Assembly: GCF_000367945.1 (NCBI RefSeq)
Contig: NZ_KB849179.1
Coordinates: 2,563,149 to 2,627,148, forward strand
Origin: Acinetobacter proteolyticus
Lineage (GTDB): Bacteria; Pseudomonadota; Gammaproteobacteria; Pseudomonadales; Moraxellaceae
Reading direction: 5' to 3'
Length of the DNA: 64,000 nucleotides
Notes under the pieces: generated by a model
The model's database searches: none
What the model was told of the DNA's origin: nothing
What the model saw: only the letters and a program-made list of their open reading frames with translations
Position numbers and translations under genes: made by a program
In this document: positions 33,467-41,624 of the stretch, one piece after another
Position numbering within the stretch: position 1 is the first letter of the stretch
Layout: each line of letters starts with the position of its first letter

Positions 33467-34729
33467 CTAAACTTTTTGGTTTAATACCTCTTGGGCACGT
33501 GCATGATCAATATCTTTTTCCCAATGTGCAATCGCAATCGTTGCCACACAATTTCCAATCAAGTTGGTACACGCACGTACAATTCCAATAAACCAATCCA
33601 CGGATAACAACAAAACCAAGCCAATGGTTGGAAGACTCGGAATGACGGATAAAGTTGCCGCCAAAATAACGAGGGCTGAACCCGGAATACCGTGCGCACC
33701 TTTAGAAGTCACTAAAGAAACCAATAAAATTGCCAGGAGATCATGCATGGATAAATCAATATTGCAGGCTTGCGCAATAAATATTACTCCAAGCGTTAAA
33801 TAAATAGAAAATCCATCGAGATTAAAAGAATAACCTGTCGGAATGACCAAACCTACGGTTGATTCCTTGATCCCTAAATTTTTCAACTTTTTCATAATCT
33901 GTGGCAGCACAGAATCAGAAGATGCTGTTCCCAATACAATGGACAGTTCTGCTTTAAAATAATTTAGAAATTTGAATATATTCAAACCTGAAATTTTAAG
34001 GATTCCACCTAAAACAATCAGCACAAATAGAATACAAGTCACATAAAATAGTAAGACTAAATAGCCCAGTTGCATCAGTGAATCTACTCCAAATTTTGCG
34101 GTGGTGTAGGCGACTGACCCAAAAACACCGATTGGAGCTAGACGAATAATCAAAGCCATCATTTTAAAGAACACTTCAGAGAATGCTTCGATTGCCTTGC
34201 AAATCAGCTCAGCAAAATGTTTTGGAATCAGTAATAATGCGACACCAAACAAAATTGCAATCAATAAAACTTGTAAAATATCGCCACGGGCAAAAGCATC
34301 TACAAATGTTTTAGGAATAAGGTGGAGTAAGAAATCTGATCCTGAACCGAGACTATGTGCACGTTCGGTATAAACATTGAGGTCCTTAGCATCTAGTTGA
34401 GTAATATCTATATTCATCCCAACACCCGGTTTGAATACATAGGCAACCACAATCCCCAAAATCAGTGCAATACTAGTGACCACTTCAAAATATAAAATGG
34501 TTTTTGCGCCCACTTTTCCCATTTTTTTAATGTCATTTGCACCATAGATTCCCAGAACAACCACACAGAAAACAATAGGCGCAATCAACATCTTGATCAA
34601 CGCAATAAAGCCATCTCCTAATGGTTTTAACGCTAAAGAAAAATCGTGAAAGCTAATACCAATAATAATGCCGAGTATTAAAGCAAAAATAACTTGAAGA
34701 AATAGACTGGACTTGAACTTCTGCCACAT
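33467..34729 (-). CDS. dicarboxylate/amino acid:cation symporter, divergent in its substrate motifs
   Basis: 420 residues with eight helices and the two re-entrant loops of the DAACS (GltP/DctA) family. The first loop reads 'VLGTASSDSVLPQIM' where family members usually have a serine-rich T-S-S-S-E. The second motif is '[23 protein letters not shown]', where the standard N-M/L-D-G-T has Phe in place of Thr. Both places contact substrate or sodium in known structures, so the substrate is likely to differ from that of the paralogue at 58.4-59.7 kb; that is inference. It is transcribed alone. Confidence 0.88.
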   Translation of the reverse strand: MWQKFKSSLFLQVIFALILGIIIGISFHDFSLALKPLGDGFIALIKMLIAPIVFCVVVLGIYGANDIKKMGKVGAKTILYFEVVTSIALILGIVVAYVFKPGVGMNIDITQLDAKDLNVYTERAHSLGSGSDFLLHLIPKTFVDAFARGDILQVLLIAILFGVALLLIPKHFAELICKAIEAFSEVFFKMMALIIRLAPIGVFGSVAYTTAKFGVDSLMQLGYLVLLFYVTCILFVLIVLGGILKISGLNIFKFLNYFKAELSIVLGTASSDSVLPQIMKKLKNLGIKESTVGLVIPTGYSFNLDGFSIYLTLGVIFIAQACNIDLSMHDLLAILLVSLVTSKGAHGIPGSALVILAATLSVIPSLPTIGLVLLLSVDWFIGIVRACTNLIGNCVATIAIAHWEKDIDHARAQEVLNQKV

Positions 34730-34847
34730 TGAACATTCATCAATAACAAGATAAATATCAACAGTGCAAGAAACTCGCCAAGAGATGGAAATCGAGTGAT
34801 TTAGAACATGAAAAATATATAAATTTAAGTCAATTCTTTTGAAAACA

Positions 34848-36050
34848 TTATCTTATAGGACTGTGCTCTAAGCGTTGATGCACGCCTTCTCCCGCTGCAC
34901 GCCCCGTCGCAAAACAAGCTGTCAGTAAATATCCCCCTGTTGGTGCATCCCAGTCCAACATTTCACCACAACAAAAGATGTAGGGATTGGACTGCAATTG
35001 CAATTGTGGTGATACAGCGCTTTGCTTTACCCCGCCTGCACAGCTAATCGCCTCTTCGATTGGACGGAAGCCCTCTAAGGAGATTTGGAGCTGTTTGATT
35101 TGCTGTGCCATTTGCTTGGCATCTGACCATAAGCTTTTTTCGACGACTTCCCGCAGCAGATTAATTTTGACATTGTCCAAACCTGCTTTACGCCAGAGAT
35201 TGGCCAAGGACTGCTTTTTATTGCCCTGTAGCTTCTTTTCTAATTGATCAAGACTGACATCTGGCAATAAGTCTAGATGTAAGTGTAAATTCTCCTGTTG
35301 CGACAGTTGTGCTCTTAAATCACGACCGAGTTTATAAATCACGCCACTTTCTAAGCCGTAGTGAGTAATGATGATATCGCCATGACTTTGCTGTTCGGGA
35401 TGTACCCATGCATTGACACGCTTCAGTGGCTGACCAAAACACGCCTGCATAAACGGCGACCATGTTTTGAGCACACCTGCATTACTGGCTTGGAAAGGCT
35501 CAATCTCGCTTGAAGCCAGCCATTGCTGCCACGCACCATCACTGCCTAACTGCGACCATGATACTGCGCCACAAGCCAAAATAATCGCGTCATAGTTTGC
35601 GTTAAAACGCTGAGTTTGGTTTTCTATCGTGAGTTGATTATTGGATACATCCACACAACGATGACGGTAATGAAAACGTACACCATCCGCCATTAATCGT
35701 TTTAACCAAGCACGAAGTAAGGGTGCAGCTTTCATTTCAATCGGGAAAACCCGACCAGAACTTCCAACATAGGACTCAATACCCAGACCTTGCATCCAGC
35801 TCTGAATCCACTGTGCATCCCATTGCCTGACCCATGGGCCTAACCATTCAGGTTGATCATAACGCTGGATAAAGTACTCGACAGGCTCAGCATGCGAAAT
35901 ATTGAGTCCTGTTTTACCCGCCATTAAGAACTTACGTGCTGCCGAAGGTTTCTGCTCAAATACATCAATTTTATAGTCGTATTGGCTCAATACTTCAGCA
36001 GCCATCAAGCCCGCTGGACCAGCACCAATAATCGCAACACGCTTAGACAT
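34848..36050 (-). CDS. TIGR03862-family (HI0933-like) FAD flavoprotein
   Basis: 400 residues from the ATG at 36050, which gives 'MSKRVAIIGAGPAGLMAAEVLSQ', the N-terminal Rossmann dinucleotide site with G-x-G-x-x-G. 'KPSAARKFLMAGKTGLNISHAEP' and the C-terminal 'DWDAPTGGYLLTACFATGRAAGEGV' match the TIGR03862 branch of HI0933-like proteins, which are predicted oxidoreductases of unknown substrate. The start overlaps the end of the upstream methyltransferase gene by eight bases, so the two genes are translationally linked. Confidence 0.88.
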   Translation of the reverse strand: MSKRVAIIGAGPAGLMAAEVLSQYDYKIDVFEQKPSAARKFLMAGKTGLNISHAEPVEYFIQRYDQPEWLGPWVRQWDAQWIQSWMQGLGIESYVGSSGRVFPIEMKAAPLLRAWLKRLMADGVRFHYRHRCVDVSNNQLTIENQTQRFNANYDAIILACGAVSWSQLGSDGAWQQWLASSEIEPFQASNAGVLKTWSPFMQACFGQPLKRVNAWVHPEQQSHGDIIITHYGLESGVIYKLGRDLRAQLSQQENLHLHLDLLPDVSLDQLEKKLQGNKKQSLANLWRKAGLDNVKINLLREVVEKSLWSDAKQMAQQIKQLQISLEGFRPIEEAISCAGGVKQSAVSPQLQLQSNPYIFCCGEMLDWDAPTGGYLLTACFATGRAAGEGVHQRLEHSPIR

Positions 36051-36687
36051 CAGATTGCTCTTGCGCTTTTTGACCTTGTAAAGGGGCGAAGTCATCAAAG
36101 CGCGTTACATAACCTTCTGGTTTACGGATGATCAACTGTTGGCACAACTCACCGCGCTCTAAATATTTAATTTCAAAATGTGTTCGGGCAGAATCTGCTG
36201 CAATTTTTTGCTTTTCGAAGGGCAGTTTCCACAGGGCTATTAATTGCTGTTCTGCTTCATCGATATATTCAGGAATATTGCTTGCTAGTGTAATCGTACC
36301 ATTCGGTTGAAGGCGAGACAGTAGAAACTCGAAGAATGGCATATTCAGCCAGCGCTGTGCCGGGTTATGCGGTTCTGGATTTGGATAGAGAATAAAAAAC
36401 TGTTGCACTTGCGCAGGGAACAAAGCATGCACCACCCACGGCAATGCATCAGCATGAATCGGATGTAAATGCTCGCGCGGCTCTAATTGGTGCTGCTTCT
36501 GCATCGCCAAAAATTTTTCTTTGGTTCGCTCAATTGCATACAACGTGGTGTGCGGATTTTGCCCCGTAAACAACAAGGCGTGCTTGCCTTTTCCTGCCCC
36601 AATTTCTACGCAGATCGGCGTATTGGGAATGGCAATAAAATCACGAGGGGCTTGCATACGTTGTGCTTGAAATTGACGAATCGACAT
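36043..36687 (-). CDS. TrmB-like SAM-dependent methyltransferase
   Basis: 214 residues. The SAM-binding motif is 'CVEIGAGKGKHALLF', then 'AIERTKEKFLAM' (acidic residue for the ribose) as in TrmB, the tRNA guanine-46 N7-methyltransferase. In normal TrmB the catalytic stretch reads P-D-P-W-P-K-K-R-H-x-K-R-R; here it is 'LYPNPEPHNPAQRWLNMPFFEFLLSRL', so the basic tail is lost and the Asp is Asn. The protein may be a paralogue with a changed substrate. It precedes and overlaps the flavoprotein gene. Confidence 0.75.
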   Translation of the reverse strand: MSIRQFQAQRMQAPRDFIAIPNTPICVEIGAGKGKHALLFTGQNPHTTLYAIERTKEKFLAMQKQHQLEPREHLHPIHADALPWVVHALFPAQVQQFFILYPNPEPHNPAQRWLNMPFFEFLLSRLQPNGTITLASNIPEYIDEAEQQLIALWKLPFEKQKIAADSARTHFEIKYLERGELCQQLIIRKPEGYVTRFDDFAPLQGQKAQEQSDV

Positions 36688-36778
36688 AATCTCATCAAAC
36701 TATCTAGAAATCGGCATAAGTCTAACAACTCACCTTACTTTTGCCTAATCTATTTAGTTTTTGTTTTAGGAATTTTCT

Positions 36779-36970
36779 ATGCCACGTACATTCCCCTGCC
36801 CGCGTTGCGGTGAAGCCAGTACTTGGGAAGCTAATGCATTTCGTCCCTTCTGCTCAGAACGCTGTAAATTGATTGATCTCGGTGCTTGGGCGAGTGATGA
36901 GTACAAACTGCCAACACAAGATGCGCCACAAGCTGACCTGAAACGCCATGAAGATGATTATGAAGATTAA
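36779..36970 (+). CDS. yacG: DNA gyrase inhibitor YacG
   Basis: 63 residues, the usual YacG size. The zinc site is C7-x2-C10-x14-C25-x3-C29 in 'FPCPRCGE' and '[10 protein letters not shown]', followed by '[15 protein letters not shown]'. The acidic tail is normal. YacG binds the GyrB subunit and blocks DNA binding in E. coli. In many genomes it sits with coaE and pilD; here it stands alone, divergent from the methyltransferase gene. An 11-bp hairpin overlaps its stop codon. Confidence 0.93.
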   Translation: MPRTFPCPRCGEASTWEANAFRPFCSERCKLIDLGAWASDEYKLPTQDAPQADLKRHEDDYED

Positions 36971-36978
36971 TCATCTTC
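36950..36978. other. 11-bp hairpin over the yacG stop codon
   Basis: GAAGATGATTA (36950-36960) pairs fully with TAATCATCTTC (36968-36978) around a 7-base loop. The second arm starts with the TAA stop of yacG. No T-run follows, so it is a 3'-end hairpin of unclear type, between convergent genes. Confidence 0.5.
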
Positions 36979-36997
36979 TTCGTTGAAGATGTCGTGG

Positions 36998-37642
36998 TTA
37001 ACCCGCTTTGCTTGCCACAAAAGGATTGAACTGCTTTTCATAGCCGATGGTGCTCATAGGCCCATGCCCTGAGATAAATTGCGTTTCATCTGGCAGGCTA
37101 AAGCATTCACGCTGAATCGAATCTAACAGCTGTTGGTGATTGCCTTTCGGAAAGTCAGTACGACCAATCGAACCTTTAAACAGCACATCACCTGTCCATA
37201 ACAAACCATGCTTGGCGTTATAGAACATCACATGTCCTGGGGTATGGCCTGGCGCGAAACGCACCTCAAATTCATCCTCACCCAATTTTAATACTTCACC
37301 ACCTTCGAGCCACTGATCGACTTTGACAGGCTGTGGAATTGGAAAGCCATAACGCGCCGAGACTTCCTGAATCATATCCAACCAGAACTGGTCTTCTTTA
37401 TGTGGGCCAATCACGGGGATTTTCCATGTGTCAGCCAACTCACCCACGGCACCAGCATGATCCAGATGACCATGGGTTAACCATAGCTCCTTGACCTTGA
37501 GACCCAAGGCCTCTACTTCTTTTTTCAATACCGCAGCATCACCGCCCGCATCAATCAAAATCGCTTCTTTGCTCTCGCTATCCCAAAGAATGGAACAGTT
37601 TTGGGCAAACGCAGTAACGGGAACAATTTTGACTTGCAGCAT
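36998..37642 (-). CDS. MBL-fold metallo-hydrolase (glyoxalase II-like, YcbL type)
   Basis: 214 residues. The metal site is 'LWLTHGHLDHAGAVGELA' (H-x-H-x-D-H), with later ligands in 'FAPGHTPGHVMFY' and 'LLWTGDVLFKGSIGRTDF', and 'FISGHGPMSTIGYEKQFNPF' at the end. This is the YcbL/GloB-II type, often annotated as glyoxalase II-like; those enzymes lack the long C-terminal domain of true GloB. The hydrolysed thioester is unknown. It follows hemH by 29 bases on the same strand. Confidence 0.9.
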   Translation of the reverse strand: MLQVKIVPVTAFAQNCSILWDSESKEAILIDAGGDAAVLKKEVEALGLKVKELWLTHGHLDHAGAVGELADTWKIPVIGPHKEDQFWLDMIQEVSARYGFPIPQPVKVDQWLEGGEVLKLGEDEFEVRFAPGHTPGHVMFYNAKHGLLWTGDVLFKGSIGRTDFPKGNHQQLLDSIQRECFSLPDETQFISGHGPMSTIGYEKQFNPFVASKAG

Positions 37643-37671
37643 AGAAACCTCTGGCGAAAAAAAGCGTCGAT

Positions 37672-38688
37672 TTAACGATGGGCTAAGGTATGGGTCAGTG
37701 CGTCAAGATTAGCTTGAACCAGACTTGCAAGCAAATCTATATGTGCCTGATCTGCATTTAAGGCAGGAATATAGGCATATGCTCCACCGCCCGCATGCTG
37801 GAAAATTTCTTTATTCTGCATCGCCAACTCTTCTAGTGTTTCCAGACAATCGGCTGAAAATGCAGGACTAATCACCTGTACGGACTGTACATTTTGCTCA
37901 CCCCATTGTTGCAATAATTGGTCAGTGTAGGGCTTGACCCACTCTTGCTTGCCAAATCTTGACTGGAAGCTAATCGCCCATTCATGCTCTTGCAGATGCA
38001 AAGCCTCCGCAACTAGACGCGCGGTCATTCGACAACGATCGGCATAAGGATCACCTTTATCTGCATAAGGCTGAGGAATGCCGTGGAACGACATGAGTAA
38101 TTTTTCAGGTTTTCCATGCTGCAATTGGTAATTTAATACGCTGTCAGCCAAGGCCTGAATGAACATCGGATGCTGATAATAATCTTTAATCAAGGTAATG
38201 CCAGGCAAATGGCGTTGCTGGGGAATCCACTTGGCGAATGCATCATACAACGGTGCGGTTGAGGTCGCAGAATACTGTGGAAATAACGGTAATAGAATCA
38301 CATGTTCTTGTGGATTTTCTGCCAACTGATCCAGCACGGTATAGATGCTAGGTTGCCCATAGGTCATGGCAGGAACAACCGTAAGCTCAAACTGATGATT
38401 TTCTTCTTGTAACCGCTGTTTAATCAGCAGTGTTTGTTCTAGAACAATTTCACGCATTGGCGAGTCATTTGACCAAACCGATGCATAAGCTTCAGCCACA
38501 CGTTTCGGGCGAAAGGTCAGCACAAATAGATGCAGGATGATCCACCAAAGCAGTTTGGGAATCTCAATCACACGGGTATCAGATAAAAATTGCTTTAGAA
38601 AACGTCGTACAGCAGGCACAGAGGCTTCATCGGGCGTGCCTAAATTTGCCAGAACCACTGTCACTTTAGGTTTTTGTGTCAATAACAT
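37672..38688 (-). CDS. hemH: ferrochelatase
   Basis: About 338 residues from the ATG at 38688, which gives '[23 protein letters not shown]'; in-frame ATGs also lie at 38697 and 38721, and none has a strong ribosome binding site. The catalytic region contains '[20 protein letters not shown]' and '[23 protein letters not shown]', and the C-terminus has the '[20 protein letters not shown]' segment with the conserved glutamate. Ferrochelatase puts iron into protoporphyrin IX, the last haem step. It lies in a leftward run with DUF4062 and MBL genes. Confidence 0.93.
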   Translation of the reverse strand: MLLTQKPKVTVVLANLGTPDEASVPAVRRFLKQFLSDTRVIEIPKLLWWIILHLFVLTFRPKRVAEAYASVWSNDSPMREIVLEQTLLIKQRLQEENHQFELTVVPAMTYGQPSIYTVLDQLAENPQEHVILLPLFPQYSATSTAPLYDAFAKWIPQQRHLPGITLIKDYYQHPMFIQALADSVLNYQLQHGKPEKLLMSFHGIPQPYADKGDPYADRCRMTARLVAEALHLQEHEWAISFQSRFGKQEWVKPYTDQLLQQWGEQNVQSVQVISPAFSADCLETLEELAMQNKEIFQHAGGGAYAYIPALNADQAHIDLLASLVQANLDALTHTLAHR

Positions 38689-38758
38689 GGACCGCATCCG
38701 CTTTTCATTGAATTCATTCAATTACTTTAGCAGTTTTAGCGTTTTTTTCTAAATTGGA

Positions 38759-39787
38759 TTAATGCATTGTCTTAAACTGAAAAACCCGATTACTGTCTAG
38801 CACATTACTTTCTAGCAATTTCTGCCCTTTTGCCGTCAATTGCCACAGCATACGCTGACGATCATCGCGTCCCGTTGGCATAATCCATTCGTTTTGACGC
38901 ATCTGCAATTTAATCTCATGCAACGCCCGAATATTGACTTGAGCACGAGAAACCGCATGTGTCCTGGGCATCTCCTTGCGCGCATCTTCCAGACCCGTTT
39001 CATTTAAATATTCATTCATGCGTTTAGAAAAATATTCTTCTGGTGTTGGAATAACAAAAGCCGAGCCCAAGACATTCAATAATTGAGCCCATGTCATTTT
39101 ACGATGTGGCTTAACTTCTTTGAAATTACCATCCTGATAAGCATGCATTCGATATTCAAAAGAATACAGTTCATGCATTGAGACTTTAGGGACATTGGTC
39201 AGCGGATCTGCTTCACGGTTGCCCAGCTCTGTTTCCAGTTGTTTGACTTTGGCACGCAATGCATCAATTTCATCCCGTAATACCTGCGTATTTTGTGGAC
39301 GAACCCACCCCACGACAGGGTAACGTTCTAACATTTGCGGCATACTGGAGCGAACAGCAAGTTCTAAATCTCTTAAAGTACGATAACAAAAGACTTGATC
39401 GACCTCATGTTGAAGCTGCTTTCTAAACTCTTTAAATTTTTCTTTTAATTCAGATTTATGGTCATGTAGTTTTGCATCACGTGATTCGGGATCTTCATGC
39501 ATAAACACGATGACAGGCTTCTGTTTAGTCATCGCATAAATGTATTCCAGATGCATATAGCCCACACCTGAAACCGACTGCTCACCATACTGGCTACCTA
39601 ATAGAATCACCACATAGTCACAATCATCAATCTGACGACGGGCAATCGAGGTACTTAAGGGCGTACGTTGTTCCAGTCCCCACGACAGAAACCCCATGCC
39701 CACTAAAGTTTGTGCCAAAACCGCTCGCTCTGGTTGCATTTCATTGCCAGAGGTGGAAATAAAGACTTGATAACGAGTATCTTGCAT
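38759..39787 (-). CDS. DUF4062 domain-containing protein with coiled coil
   Basis: 342 residues. The N-terminal DUF4062 domain (about 1-100) begins 'YQVFISTSGNEMQPERAVLAQTLVGMGF' and has 'QIDDCDYVVILLGSQYGEQ' and 'GYMHLEYIYAMTKQKPVIVFM', a TIR/SLOG-like nucleotide-binding fold by family knowledge. A heptad-like stretch (about 168-190) follows. The C-terminal part is helical, with 'ALHEIKLQMRQNEWIMPTGRDDRQRMLWQLTAKGQKLLE' resembling a winged helix. Standalone DUF4062 proteins have no known function; in fusions the domain sits in defence and signalling ATPases. It lies between hemH and murI (37 and 95 bases), all leftward. Confidence 0.8.
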   Translation of the reverse strand: MQDTRYQVFISTSGNEMQPERAVLAQTLVGMGFLSWGLEQRTPLSTSIARRQIDDCDYVVILLGSQYGEQSVSGVGYMHLEYIYAMTKQKPVIVFMHEDPESRDAKLHDHKSELKEKFKEFRKQLQHEVDQVFCYRTLRDLELAVRSSMPQMLERYPVVGWVRPQNTQVLRDEIDALRAKVKQLETELGNREADPLTNVPKVSMHELYSFEYRMHAYQDGNFKEVKPHRKMTWAQLLNVLGSAFVIPTPEEYFSKRMNEYLNETGLEDARKEMPRTHAVSRAQVNIRALHEIKLQMRQNEWIMPTGRDDRQRMLWQLTAKGQKLLESNVLDSNRVFQFKTMH

Positions 39788-39882
39788 AGGCGAAGCCCCA
39801 ATTCATTTATCAATAATATCAAGTATGCATCTTGATTTTTATTAACAGCTAACCCCAATAAAATCTATAAAAATGGCACGAT

Positions 39883-40770
39883 TTAGTGATTTTCCACCCT
39901 AATATCGTCCAGATTTTTAATCTTCCATGTAAATTGTTCAGGGATCAGATGTTGTAAAACTGCTTGCAGCGCTACAGCATTGTTCCCACTGACATAACAT
40001 TCAATCCGTGTAATATTATGACGCAATTTGTCACATAATAACCCATTTTTAATTAAAATATACGCAGTTTGTCGCGCAACTGCTTGTCCAGAATCAATTA
40101 ATTTTAACTTTTCATCAAAAATCTGACGAATCGCCTCTTTTAAGAATGGATAATGAGTACAACCCAAGACTAAAAAGTCGGCACCTTGTTGCACCACTGG
40201 CTGCAAAATCTGCTGCAACACTGTCAAACAAGCAGGACTCATCTGTTGTCCAGCCTCAACAAAAGGCACCAATTCCAGATTGGTTACCGTCAGGACTTTA
40301 ACCCCTGCTGGCTGGGCAAAGTTTGCCATCACATCTTTAATCAGCTGTCCACGAAAGGTTGCTGGCGTCGCCAATACCGCTACAACTTTAGACTGTGTTT
40401 GAATCACTGCAGGTTTTAAGGCTGGGACTAAACCCACAATCGGAAAACGCTCACCATAATGATCACGCAAATAGTCCAGACTAAATGCTGAAGCGGTATT
40501 ACAGGCAACCACTGCAATTTTACAGCCTTGACGATACAGCCATTCTATCGCTTGTGCTGTAAGTTGGCGGATTTCCTGATCGGAACGCGCGCCATAAGGT
40601 ACATGTGCGGTATCGGCATAATACAGAATGCGTTCATTGGGTAAATGTCGGGCAATCTCCTGTGCCACGGACAATCCGCCGATGCCTGAATCAAAAACGC
40701 CAATCGGTGCATCTGCTGATGCATGTGGCATAGGATTGAGTAAAAGAGGCATGGTTTGAACGGCAGTCAT
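39883..40770 (-). CDS. murI: glutamate racemase
   Basis: 295 residues. 'PIGVFDSGIGGLSVAQEI' is the N-terminal signature. The two catalytic cysteines are in 'VVACNTASAFSLDYL' and 'LVLGCTHYPFLKEAI'. It supplies D-glutamate for peptidoglycan precursors. The start is uncertain: ATGs at codons 1, 7 and 14 are all possible, and none has a clear ribosome binding site. It lies between the DUF1285 gene and the DUF4062 gene. Confidence 0.95.
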   Translation of the reverse strand: MTAVQTMPLLLNPMPHASADAPIGVFDSGIGGLSVAQEIARHLPNERILYYADTAHVPYGARSDQEIRQLTAQAIEWLYRQGCKIAVVACNTASAFSLDYLRDHYGERFPIVGLVPALKPAVIQTQSKVVAVLATPATFRGQLIKDVMANFAQPAGVKVLTVTNLELVPFVEAGQQMSPACLTVLQQILQPVVQQGADFLVLGCTHYPFLKEAIRQIFDEKLKLIDSGQAVARQTAYILIKNGLLCDKLRHNITRIECYVSGNNAVALQAVLQHLIPEQFTWKIKNLDDIRVENH

Positions 40771-40813
40771 ATACGCACGGGTATTCGGTTATTCACTGGT
40801 TTAAGCTTAAACC

Positions 40814-41437
40814 TCAGGTGCTCAAATGCAAGACCAAATCACCACTTTTTAGTGTTAAAACCGTCTCGCCTTGTGCAGTTTCAGACAAACTGCCGTAGTT
40901 GACAAGATGATAAAAACTTTGCCGCTGGATCAAGGCATTGATGCCGAATCGCACATGTACATAGGGCCTTAACTCACCCTGATATTCACGCATAAAAATT
41001 GGATGCGCTTCATCGACAATCACCACATCCTGATTGCTCGTGGTCAGTTGCAAATAGGTATTCCCTTCAATCTCGACCTGATCAACCTGATTGATCAATA
41101 AAGGCTCATCTTCAACCTCGATTTCGATCTGTTCAACAGGGGTTTTGAGGTAGAATTTGCCATCCTCTTTCCAGAGCACCTTGGTAAACAGGTCCAGAAG
41201 CGCTTGGCGTTTGACCAATTGACCTTCGTGCCACCATTCGCCATTGGCTTTTACACGTAGATCCATTTTGCCGCAATGCTTTGGGTGCCATTGCTCTAAA
41301 GGGGGAATTGACCTTTTGTGACTTTGCTGTACATCTTTTATGTATTGTGCAATGTCCATTAAGTTTTTATCATCAGAAAACACGATTTTTCCCTTATTTT
41401 GTAAAGAGCTTGGTGGAGAATCATTTTCATTTATCAT
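40814..41437 (-). CDS. DUF1285 domain-containing protein
   Basis: 207 residues from an ATG with AAGG eight bases upstream; the conserved part starts at about residue 27. 'PPLEQWHPKHCGKMDLRVKANGEWWHEGQLVKRQALLDLFTKVLWKEDGKFYLKTPVEQIEIEVEDEPLLINQ' is the core of DUF1285, a beta-rich family found across proteobacteria. The short N-terminus is variable. Function is unknown. It begins the leftward run ending at the MBL gene, divergent from the ETF-QO gene. Confidence 0.88.
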   Translation of the reverse strand: MINENDSPPSSLQNKGKIVFSDDKNLMDIAQYIKDVQQSHKRSIPPLEQWHPKHCGKMDLRVKANGEWWHEGQLVKRQALLDLFTKVLWKEDGKFYLKTPVEQIEIEVEDEPLLINQVDQVEIEGNTYLQLTTSNQDVVIVDEAHPIFMREYQGELRPYVHVRFGINALIQRQSFYHLVNYGSLSETAQGETVLTLKSGDLVLHLST

Positions 41438-41624
41438 AGTTTATGCCTTGCTGACGAGAAAATATGACCACTCAGCCAATTGGCGAGATCAAGGATTAAA
41501 ACTATACTATCCCAAACGTTTGCAAGCACAATACTATCATTTGTGTTTGGCAATTCAGAACACTCATGGCAGCACCGAATCGCAATATTACGGTTGCCAC
41601 CCCTAAAAATATGAGGAGTCCTAC

